DNA of 64,000 nt. Source: Pleomorphomonas carboxyditropha. Its GTDB lineage: Bacteria > Pseudomonadota > Alphaproteobacteria > Rhizobiales > Pleomorphomonadaceae. The notes under the pieces were generated by a model. The model had not been told where the DNA came from, ran no database searches, and saw nothing but the letters and a program-made list of their open reading frames with translations. The stretch lies in assembly GCF_002770725.1 (NCBI RefSeq), contig NZ_NQVN01000020.1, positions 1 to 64,000 of the forward strand. Direction: 5' to 3'. Positions 1-7,131 of this stretch are shown one piece after another. Each line of letters begins with the position of its first letter. Position 1 is the stretch's first letter. The position numbers were made by a program, and so were the translations under genes.

Positions 1-1
1 C

Positions 2-406
2 CGGGGCGAGCCGATCGACGTCTACGGCGAAGGCCACATGCGGCGCGACTTCACCTATGTCGACGACCTCATCGAGGCGATCGTCCGGCTGGTGCCCGTC
101 GCCCCGGGCGAGGACAACCGCGTCACCACCGAGGGCGTCACCGACACGCTGTCGCGCCAGGCGCCGTTCCGTGTCGTCAACATCGGCGGCGGCCAGCCGG
201 TGGGGCTGCTCGACTTCATCGCGGCGATCGAGGCGGCGCTCGGCAAGCCGGCGGTCCGCAACCTGCTGCCGATGCAGAAGGGCGACGTGCCGCAGACCTA
301 TGCCGCCCCCGCCCTCCTCGAGGCCCTCACCGGCTACGTGCCCCAAACCGACGTGCCGACAGGCGTTAAAAACTTCGTCGAATGGTACAGGACCTGGAAG
401 GACTGA
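2..406 (+). CDS. NAD-dependent sugar-nucleotide epimerase, C-terminal part (partial)
   Basis: Only the last 134 residues are present; the gene enters from the left edge. The residues [20 protein letters not shown] are the well-known stretch of UDP-glucuronate 4-epimerase-type extended SDRs, where the RDFTYVDD segment lies in the substrate-binding half. Such enzymes interconvert UDP-glucuronate and UDP-galacturonate, or act on related nucleotide sugars, in the cytoplasm and feed polysaccharide synthesis. That fits the glycosyltransferase and flippase genes that follow. Base composition is GC-rich like the rest of the chromosome, unlike the next five genes, so this gene lies outside the AT-rich block. 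The catalytic YxxxK and the Rossmann motif are beyond the window, so exact substrate specificity cannot be judged. Confidence 0.85.
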   Translation, partial: RGEPIDVYGEGHMRRDFTYVDDLIEAIVRLVPVAPGEDNRVTTEGVTDTLSRQAPFRVVNIGGGQPVGLLDFIAAIEAALGKPAVRNLLPMQKGDVPQTYAAPALLEALTGYVPQTDVPTGVKNFVEWYRTWKD

Positions 407-412
407 AGGACG

Positions 413-447
413 ACGGGCAAGCGACCCGAAACGTGTCGCTTGCCCGT
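413..447 (+). terminator. Perfect 13-bp hairpin after the epimerase gene
   Basis: Arms ACGGGCAAGCGAC (413-425) and GTCGCTTGCCCGT (435-447) are exact reverse complements around a 9-nt loop, starting 6 nt after the epimerase stop codon. No T-run follows, so it may end transcription with help or protect the 3' end of the mRNA. It sits just before the switch to AT-rich sequence. Confidence 0.6.
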
Positions 448-579
448 GAGTCGAGCCACCAATTCAGCCGGTCTCCAGCCTACTCGGCCATGTCTCAGGC
501 GCGCTGGTAGATATCCACTCAAGCCTGCAATCAATTTGGCAGGAATGATGTAAATGTTTTCTGCTTGGATGATTATATC

Positions 580-1725
580 ATGAAGGTTGCCATTGTACAT
601 TACTGGTTAGTCGGCATGCGGGGCGGCGAGCGTGTACTTGAAGTACTCGGCGATCTATATCCACAGGCGGTGATCATTACCCATGTTGTCGATCGAGAAA
701 ATCTGTCAGAAAGGATTTTGCGACATGAAATCCGGGAGACTTTTATATCCCGTCTCCCCGGAGCTAAAAAACATTATCAGAAGTATCTTCCGTTAATGCC
801 TTTGGCACTTGAAATGATGGATATGCAGGAGTTCGACTTAGTGATTTCTAGCGAATCTGGACCTGCTAAAGGAATTATCCCGCGTCCGGATGCCCTGCAT
901 GTTTGCTACTGTCATTCGCCAATGCGCTACATCTGGGATCACTTCCATGTCTATCGCAATCGGGCGGGACTATTGACGCGCCTAATAATGCCGCTAATAG
1001 CACATTTACTACGCATTTGGGATGTGAGTAGTGCCGCTCGAGTTGATGCCTTTATCGCTAATTCTAATTTCGTTGCACAACGTATCAAGACCTATTATCG
1101 ACGTGAAGCCCAAGTGATCGCTCCTCCCGTTGCCGTGCAAGAGTTTCTACCTATTCCGGTAGTAGAGGTAGGCGATCACTATTTGCTAGCAGGTGAACTG
1201 GTTAGCTATAAGCGTCCGGATTTAGCGATTTTAGCATTTACTCGTTCAGGACGTGAACTGCGGGTAATTGGAGATGGCGACCAACGCAAAGAGTTAGAAG
1301 CCATGGCCGGACCTAATGTGAAATTTTTAGGCAAACTGTCTTTTGAGCATCTCAGAGCTGAGTTTGCTCATGCTAAAGCACTAATTTTCCCCGGGGAGGA
1401 GGATTTTGGCATCATACCCGTTGAGGTCATGGCTGCTGGTCGGCCAGTAATTGCTTACGGCCGTGGCGGGATTCTCGATAGCGTGCTGCCGCAAGTCACA
1501 GGTCTCTTCTTTCACGAGCAAACTCCTGAGGCGTTGGAAGCAGCGGTAAAAGAGCTCGAAATTGATCTTCTACCTCGACTTAATGGAGTAAAACTCCGTG
1601 TCCATGCCGAGGGTTTCTCTCCGCAAATATTTGCAGAGAGGATGAAAGCTGCAGTTGAGGCTGCATGGAAGAATAGCGGCAAGTTTCGAGTAGTACAGCC
1701 CACCCTTGACGGACAAGAGGGCTAA
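580..1725 (+). CDS. Glycosyltransferase family 4 (mannosyltransferase-like)
   Basis: A 381-residue GT-B fold glycosyltransferase that would transfer a sugar from a nucleotide donor to a lipid-linked glycan on the cytoplasmic face of the inner membrane. The N-terminal glycine-rich loop appears as GMRGGERVLE, and the C-terminal donor-site E-x7-E motif as EDFGIIPVE inside PGEEDFGIIPVEVMAAGRP. CYCHSPMRYIWD in the N-terminal half resembles WbaZ/WbdC-type mannosyltransferases. I start at ATG 580 because MKVAIVHYWL is the typical N-terminus; a TTG at 565 would add five residues. The gene is clearly AT-richer than its left neighbour and begins a run of five codirectional polysaccharide genes, which suggests acquisition as a block. 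The acceptor and donor sugars are not predictable. Confidence 0.85.
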   Translation: MKVAIVHYWLVGMRGGERVLEVLGDLYPQAVIITHVVDRENLSERILRHEIRETFISRLPGAKKHYQKYLPLMPLALEMMDMQEFDLVISSESGPAKGIIPRPDALHVCYCHSPMRYIWDHFHVYRNRAGLLTRLIMPLIAHLLRIWDVSSAARVDAFIANSNFVAQRIKTYYRREAQVIAPPVAVQEFLPIPVVEVGDHYLLAGELVSYKRPDLAILAFTRSGRELRVIGDGDQRKELEAMAGPNVKFLGKLSFEHLRAEFAHAKALIFPGEEDFGIIPVEVMAAGRPVIAYGRGGILDSVLPQVTGLFFHEQTPEALEAAVKELEIDLLPRLNGVKLRVHAEGFSPQIFAERMKAAVEAAWKNSGKFRVVQPTLDGQEG

Positions 1726-1728
1726 GTT

Positions 1729-2826
1729 ATGAGTAAAATTGCATTCGTGACAACCGAATACATACCTTATCCTGGTGGGGTGGCTACCTATGTTTTTAAT
1801 GCCGCAAAAGCATTGCGTATACTTGGCCATGATGCGCAGGTTTACGTATTTGGGAGTCAAGGACCGGGAGAAGATCACAACTCCGAAGTGCCGTGCCATC
1901 AGTTAAGTCTACGAAAATATTCACCTAAAATGCTTCCGATTATGGCGCTAGAATTATTCAGGCTTATGGTACGCGAACAAATAGATCTATGGATCGCAGC
2001 TGATGTCCGTTGTGCCACTGTCATGGGACTGTTGCCTTCACATGCAAAAAAGGCGGCGATCCTTCACGGAACGGATGTAGTGGGTCGGCTCTTAGAAGGG
2101 CTAGATCGATTGTGGATCTATCGACCTTTGCGTCATTTCGATCTGCTAATCGCAAATTCGGAATTCACCAAGCGTCTTGCGATAGATAACCATCCCTATT
2201 TAGTAGGGCGGAATATTAGAACCTCACTGCTGGGCGTCAAAGAACAAAGGCTTCCTTGCAGATCCCGCCCACTAGGAGGAATGGTTTCAATCATTTCGGT
2301 TGGCCGGAAGGAGCCTCGCAAGGGATTGGAGTATGCAATCGCCGCAATGGATCTTCTCCCGGATAATTTACGAACGCGTGTAACCTATAGGATTATTGGT
2401 CGAACTGTGGATAAGGACTACTCCGATCTACTTGAACGTATGGCCGCCACTTCGAAGGCACGAGTTGAGATTATGGGTGCAGTTTCTGAGGCGGACTTAT
2501 CCGCACTCTATGACACGGCTGATATTTTTCTTCACCCGTCAGTTCCAACGCCCCGTGCAATTGAAGGTTTTGGCCTCGTACTGCTAGAGGCGTCTGCGGC
2601 GGGGCTGACGGTGATTAGCACTTTAACGGATGCCATACCCGAGGTAGTCGCACATGGAAAGACCGGGCTTCTTGTCCCTCCGGCGGACCCTGAGGCTATT
2701 GCGGCTGCGTTGACCAATCTTCTTAACGACTCCAATTTAATGCGAAACATGGCTGCGGCTGGTGTCGAGCATGCATCCTGTTTTACGTGGGAAAACCACG
2801 TGCGTCCTCTCTTGGAGCTTCTATAG
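1729..2826 (+). CDS. Glycosyltransferase family 4
   Basis: A 365-residue retaining GT4 enzyme. It begins MSKIAFVTTEYIPYPGGVAT, where the GGVATYV loop is the acceptor-side phosphate-binding region of GT-B enzymes, and carries the C-terminal E-x7-E motif as EGFGLVLLE followed by ASAAGLTVIS. Predicted role is adding one residue to the repeat unit of a surface polysaccharide. It starts 3 nt after the preceding stop, and its own stop overlaps the next start, so the genes are very likely cotranscribed and translationally coupled. No signal peptide or membrane helix is visible, in keeping with a cytoplasmic, membrane-associated enzyme. Low GC matches the rest of the cluster. Confidence 0.85.
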   Translation: MSKIAFVTTEYIPYPGGVATYVFNAAKALRILGHDAQVYVFGSQGPGEDHNSEVPCHQLSLRKYSPKMLPIMALELFRLMVREQIDLWIAADVRCATVMGLLPSHAKKAAILHGTDVVGRLLEGLDRLWIYRPLRHFDLLIANSEFTKRLAIDNHPYLVGRNIRTSLLGVKEQRLPCRSRPLGGMVSIISVGRKEPRKGLEYAIAAMDLLPDNLRTRVTYRIIGRTVDKDYSDLLERMAATSKARVEIMGAVSEADLSALYDTADIFLHPSVPTPRAIEGFGLVLLEASAAGLTVISTLTDAIPEVVAHGKTGLLVPPADPEAIAAALTNLLNDSNLMRNMAAAGVEHASCFTWENHVRPLLELL

Positions 2827-3884
2827 TGCGTGTTCTACATGTCATTCCGGACGGAACCTTGGGTGGAGGTAACGTAAATGTGGCTCGGCTAGCTAGCGTG
2901 CTGCCAGATAGTATCGAAAACCATTTCTTGATCCCCTCTGATAGTACTGAGGCGGTAAGAACGTTGTTTCCTTCAGAATTTATCCACGTAGGCGCCTATA
3001 ATAGCCGAGGTAACCCATTAGCTATCGCTCGTGCAATAAGAGTTGAAGGAGCGGATCGGTTCCAACTAATCCACGCTCACGGTACGAGAGCGGCAACCGG
3101 CACGATGCTGGCAAGATATCTGGGAGTGAAAGCCTCGATCCTTTACACGGTAAGAGGGTACCACGGACTCTATAATCCTGGGTGCTTTGGGTTGAGGATT
3201 TATCTCGAGAGTTTACTCAGCCAGTACTTCGATATGGTTATCTTTGTTTCCGAGGCCGATCGAGCGATCGGTGAGGTGCGCCGGCTAAAATATCGTCAGA
3301 CACGATTAATTCCCAACGGCATAAATCTAGGTGAAATCACTTCGAATTTGAGAGACATAGATGTGATTTTTGTTGGACGGCTGGTCTATCAGAAGAATCC
3401 AGAAGCTTTTATTGAGTCCGTTGCCATACTGGGTCCCATGAGTACGGTTCATCTGGTTGGCGATGGCGAGCTAGAGGAGCAGGTCGAGGCGCTGATTGAG
3501 GCAAAAGCATTGAGAGTTACTCGGCATGGTCAGCTTTCCCACCATGATACCATTGCTTTGATGGCACGAGCCCGAGTTTTGGTAATGACCTCACGTTGGG
3601 AGGGATTACCGACCACAGCGATAGAGGCGCCTTTGGCGGGGGCAGCTGTCGTGGGATTTGATATTCCTTCACTACGGGAAGTTTTGGGCGAGACGGCGAA
3701 TGAGAGTCTAGTGCCGGGACGAGATACTGCAGCATTGGGTGAAAAAATTGCAAAACTGCTAAAAGGCCAGTTTGCTGAAAGGTTGGGAGAACTACAGAAA
3801 AAACGTATGGCCCAGGAATATAATCCCCGCCTGATGGCGGATCGATATGAAGATGCTTATATCACTTTAGCGGGCCAAGTATAG
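2826..3884 (+). CDS. Glycosyltransferase family 4
   Basis: A GT4 glycosyltransferase of about 352 residues. I choose the GTG at 2826, whose G is shared with the TAG stop of the previous gene, because it gives VRVLHVIPDGTLGGGNVNVA, the standard N-terminus with its GGG loop. An upstream start at 2787 would add 13 unconvincing residues inside the preceding gene. The C-terminal E-x7-E motif reads EGLPTTAIE within TSRWEGLPTTAIEAPLAG. The enzyme would act at the cytoplasmic membrane on the same lipid-linked intermediate as its neighbours. Three GT4 genes plus the priming enzyme expected elsewhere would suit a repeat unit of about four sugars, which is inference only. Confidence 0.85.
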   Translation: MRVLHVIPDGTLGGGNVNVARLASVLPDSIENHFLIPSDSTEAVRTLFPSEFIHVGAYNSRGNPLAIARAIRVEGADRFQLIHAHGTRAATGTMLARYLGVKASILYTVRGYHGLYNPGCFGLRIYLESLLSQYFDMVIFVSEADRAIGEVRRLKYRQTRLIPNGINLGEITSNLRDIDVIFVGRLVYQKNPEAFIESVAILGPMSTVHLVGDGELEEQVEALIEAKALRVTRHGQLSHHDTIALMARARVLVMTSRWEGLPTTAIEAPLAGAAVVGFDIPSLREVLGETANESLVPGRDTAALGEKIAKLLKGQFAERLGELQKKRMAQEYNPRLMADRYEDAYITLAGQV

Positions 3885-3885
3885 A

Positions 3886-5157
3886 ATGAGCCTTTTACGT
3901 CATTCCAGCTATGCGGCGATAGGGTCTCTGATTTTCGGGCTGTCGCAATGGGTAATCACATTGATCATTGGACGAATACTTGGAGTTGAGGCGCTTGGAC
4001 AATATGCTTATGCTATGGCAATTGTAATACCAACCTTTACTTTTGCTATGCTTGGCCTTCGGCCAATGTACATTAGCGAGAAAAAGGTTAATTTTGGTTC
4101 CTATTTCTCAGCTCGACTTTGGCTTATGCTGCTAGCACTGATGGGCGTGGCTATTTACGCCTTTTTTTTGGCTGACAGAAAAGCTATTTTCATGACTATC
4201 GTCGCGGCAGGTCTGGTTAAGCTAGTGGACGGTTTATCTGATGTAGTTTACGGTGGACAACAGCGCAGATTTGAATTTGGTTGGATCTTGTCGTCGCAAG
4301 TTACGCGCTCAGGGTTAATACTAATTGCAACTTTGTTTACAGCTCTTTTCGCCCCGAGCCTTCCAGTGGTGGTTTGGATCCAGGCTGGGGCCTCTTTCCT
4401 CGGATTTTTGCTGATTGATCGCTGCACACCTTCGATGCGTCTGGCTGGAGAGCCAGCTGGAAGCAGTTTAATTTGTCTCCCTAGTCGGAATACGGCATCG
4501 TTGATCCTGCAATCTCTGCCGCTCGGAATGTCGGCTGCCCTGATTGCGTTGATTGCATCCATTCCACGTCTATTTGCCTCGAATGCAGAGAAGGAACTTG
4601 GGGTTTTCTCCGCTGTCATTTATATCATACAAATCGGGGGGCTTATTGTCTTGAGTGTCGGGCAGGCTTTAAACCCGAGATTGGCAGAAGCTTGGCGCGA
4701 AGACCGCGCCGCGAAGTTTCTTAAGTTGATGGGTCAAGGCCTTGCGGTGGCTCTGGTAGTTGGGCTCGTCGCATGTTTTCTATGTGCATTGGCAGGTCCG
4801 CAGTTGCTAATGTTGCTTTACGGCGATGAATTTATTGTGGAGCGCGGGGTACTAATGCTTTTAGTTATCGGAGGCGGGGTATCTTATGTCAGCTATATTT
4901 TAGGTTACGCACTCACAAGCACGCAAATATATAAGCCGCAAGTGCCGCTCTTTGCCCTAATAGTACTAGCGACGCTTTTCTTGTCTTGGCTTTGGATTGG
5001 TCTTGCGGGTAAAATTCTGGTTATCTCATTGGCTTGGGTCTATTTAGCGTCAAATATCCTAACACTACTCCTTTCGGCAGCAACGCTGCTGTTTTTACGC
5101 GGAAAATGGCTGCGTTTAGAAGCTTTGCGCTACACAACACCAAGAGATGACAAGTAA
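3886..5157 (+). CDS. Wzx-like polysaccharide flippase (MOP superfamily)
   Basis: A 423-residue integral membrane protein with about a dozen hydrophobic segments and the N-terminal layout of lipid-III flippases: MSLLRHSSYAAIGSLIFGLS, then WVITLIIGRILGVEALGQYA, where the GxEALGQYA pattern recurs in this family. It would move the undecaprenyl-linked repeat unit across the inner membrane. The start codon lies 1 nt after the previous stop, and the Wzy-like gene follows without a gap, a classic Wzx/Wzy pairing. The sequence is AT-rich and probably horizontally acquired. Family assignment is firm; the transported glycan is unknown. Confidence 0.85.
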   Translation: MSLLRHSSYAAIGSLIFGLSQWVITLIIGRILGVEALGQYAYAMAIVIPTFTFAMLGLRPMYISEKKVNFGSYFSARLWLMLLALMGVAIYAFFLADRKAIFMTIVAAGLVKLVDGLSDVVYGGQQRRFEFGWILSSQVTRSGLILIATLFTALFAPSLPVVVWIQAGASFLGFLLIDRCTPSMRLAGEPAGSSLICLPSRNTASLILQSLPLGMSAALIALIASIPRLFASNAEKELGVFSAVIYIIQIGGLIVLSVGQALNPRLAEAWREDRAAKFLKLMGQGLAVALVVGLVACFLCALAGPQLLMLLYGDEFIVERGVLMLLVIGGGVSYVSYILGYALTSTQIYKPQVPLFALIVLATLFLSWLWIGLAGKILVISLAWVYLASNILTLLLSAATLLFLRGKWLRLEALRYTTPRDDK

Positions 5158-6489
5158 ATGCAAACAAAAAGCCGCAACTCAAAATTTTTTATATATACAC
5201 TCATAACAATGAGTGTATATCAAATTTATATATTGAATATTGGTGATTATACACTTTCTGTATATCTGATACTATCGTTATTTTCTTTGATGTTGGCTGT
5301 TTCGATGGTGGACGTAAGGAATGTTCCTGCTACCGGTGTTCTTATTCCCTTCATCGTCATTATTATTATGAATGTGGTGTATATATTTCTCTCTCCAGAC
5401 GTGGCGGAGGGGGGGAGGTCTTTAGTTTTCTCGCTTCCATTTGGTGCTATTTTTTATATCTCATATGTTTACATGAGTAAAAATCCAAATTTAATTGAAA
5501 ACTTATTTACTTTTTATGCCTTGATGAGCGTGGTGCAGTCCATACTTACAATTTTATTTATAATTTCTCCAGATTTGGAAATGAAGTTTCTCTATTCCCA
5601 GATGGCCGGTATTTTTGTCAATCCAAATACACTTGCCCACCTCGCACTGACCGGATCCGGCAACGTGCTAGATGTTTATAAGGCGGGTGGATTTTTTGAC
5701 AACGGAAATTTAGCCGCTGTTTATAATGAGATATCTGCCAGCACTGCAATTTGTGCGATGGCTATGGCGAGGAATAGAGGAAAGAAATTGAGGTCAACGC
5801 TTTTATTTATTCTTTTTCTTGTCCACTACGTATCCATATTTGCTACCGGTTCAAAATCTGGAGCGGTCATGGCGGTTAGTATGCCGTTTATGTGGATGAT
5901 CGTAAGGTTCTTTATTCGAAATCAAAGACGGTTAGATAAGTTAGCGCTCGCAAGTTTGGCTCTATTTCTATTTTGTTTTGTAGTATATTATTTCTCTTCA
6001 GAAATTCTTACGAATGAAATTATAGATAATGGAGAAAGAAATGCTGCTAGGCGAATCGTTATATGGGACGCAGCACTAAAACTTTTCTTACAAAACCCGA
6101 TCTCTGGTCTTGGTTATGGTGGATGGTATGAGAATTTTAAGGACTACGGAGCCAGCTTCTCATATATGCAGGTTTATGGGGATATGCCCGCGCATAATAT
6201 GTTGATAATTATCTGGGCAGAAACAGGTCTTATACCTGCACTCATGATTCTTCTGTTGATGAAAGCCGTATTTACATACTCGAAAAAATTCGCGCAGATA
6301 GGGCGCGTTGAACTATTTATGGCTTCTGTGATCAGTTCAGTTTTTATTTGTATTTTCCTTCACTCGATGATCGATAACTTTATATTTTATCGGGAGGCTC
6401 GCTTACAGTTACCAAGCGCACTTCTTATCGCCTGGATGGCTTCATGGCAGTCAAGGCACATTTTTCTTAAAGCCGAGAAAGGTAACTAG
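5158..6489 (+). CDS. Wzy/O-antigen-ligase-like membrane protein
   Basis: A 443-residue protein with roughly 10-12 hydrophobic segments and a large loop in its last third. ISGLGYGGWYENF followed by PAHNMLIIIWAETGLIP is the Wzy_C/WaaL signature; the loop histidine in AHNM is the conserved residue of ligases and polymerases. It would polymerise the repeat unit on the periplasmic face, or ligate the glycan to an acceptor. Its ATG directly abuts the flippase stop, so coupling is likely. It is the most AT-rich gene of the window, with many ATA and TTA codons that are rare elsewhere here, a strong sign of recent transfer. Polymerase and ligase cannot be told apart by reading alone; the Wzx neighbour favours polymerase. 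Confidence 0.8.
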   Translation: MQTKSRNSKFFIYTLITMSVYQIYILNIGDYTLSVYLILSLFSLMLAVSMVDVRNVPATGVLIPFIVIIIMNVVYIFLSPDVAEGGRSLVFSLPFGAIFYISYVYMSKNPNLIENLFTFYALMSVVQSILTILFIISPDLEMKFLYSQMAGIFVNPNTLAHLALTGSGNVLDVYKAGGFFDNGNLAAVYNEISASTAICAMAMARNRGKKLRSTLLFILFLVHYVSIFATGSKSGAVMAVSMPFMWMIVRFFIRNQRRLDKLALASLALFLFCFVVYYFSSEILTNEIIDNGERNAARRIVIWDAALKLFLQNPISGLGYGGWYENFKDYGASFSYMQVYGDMPAHNMLIIIWAETGLIPALMILLLMKAVFTYSKKFAQIGRVELFMASVISSVFICIFLHSMIDNFIFYREARLQLPSALLIAWMASWQSRHIFLKAEKGN

Positions 6490-6939
6490 AGTCGTCTTTT
6501 TTATCGAGTTCATATCCTGCGCTTGCGAAGTAGTTGGCGCATTCTTCGGACTGAAGAGCGGAATGGTGGCTCAGACGGCGTCTCACAGCGCCGTGCTGAC
6601 GGTTCGTTCCAACTTACCCACCCCGCAGGGACTGCCTTCAGCTTGGCGAAGGCCTCTCCCTACGGGACTGAAGTCCGGGCGCAGTAGGGCGGCAAGTGGT
6701 GCAACTCGGGGCGGCGCTAGCTGTTCAATGGCCAGGCGGACACCTTCGGCTTTGTGAGCGAGCAGATTGTCCATCACGACGAGGTCGTTGGACGATTGTG
6801 TCAGAACGAGTAGTACTCGCTCGACGTAGGCAGGGCGATTTATGGTGCCATCAAGAAACCAGTGAGTGCCCGGGACGAACCGAGCTGTACTATCCGATTG
6901 TTTAGATAAGCGAGGTTGGTTCTGTCCGATCAGCTGCAA
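6490..6939 (-). pseudogene. IS630-type transposase remnant
   Basis: Reading the minus strand gives fragments of the DDE domain of IS630-family transposases: THWFLDGTINRPAYVERVLL, then NDLVVMDNLLAHKAEGVRLA, where the D of VMDN is the second catalytic aspartate. A shifted frame then gives EAFAKLKAV and GKLERTVSTAL, and EECANYFASAGYEL near 6500-6550 is the family's C-terminus. The N-terminal half is missing, there is an in-frame TGA after VSTAL, and frame changes separate the pieces, so it is dead. No clean terminal inverted repeats are seen. It lies at the right edge of the AT-rich polysaccharide block, suggesting a role in past insertion or rearrangement there. Confidence 0.75.
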
Positions 6940-7040
6940 AGCACGGTGCTATTACATATTTTAAAATCTACTATGATAGGATGAGCCTAGTAAATCTATA
7001 GAATCCGACAACGCGTATGTATCGCCATTCAGTTTTAATT

Positions 7041-7070
7041 TGGGCCGACGCTAATGATGGCGCCGGCCCA
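7041..7070 (-). terminator. Hairpin downstream of the Sel1-repeat gene
   Basis: TGGGCCGACGC (7041-7051) and GCGCCGGCCCA (7060-7070) pair over 11 bp with one wobble around an 8-nt loop. It lies about 60 nt beyond the stop of the minus-strand Sel1-repeat gene and is flanked by AT-rich sequence on both sides, so it may serve as a terminator. No long T-run is present. Confidence 0.5.
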
Positions 7071-7131
7071 ATCCATTTGCTAACCGAACTCTTCCCGAGA
7101 TAGAAGAGTCAAATTTCACCAGATAAAATTT

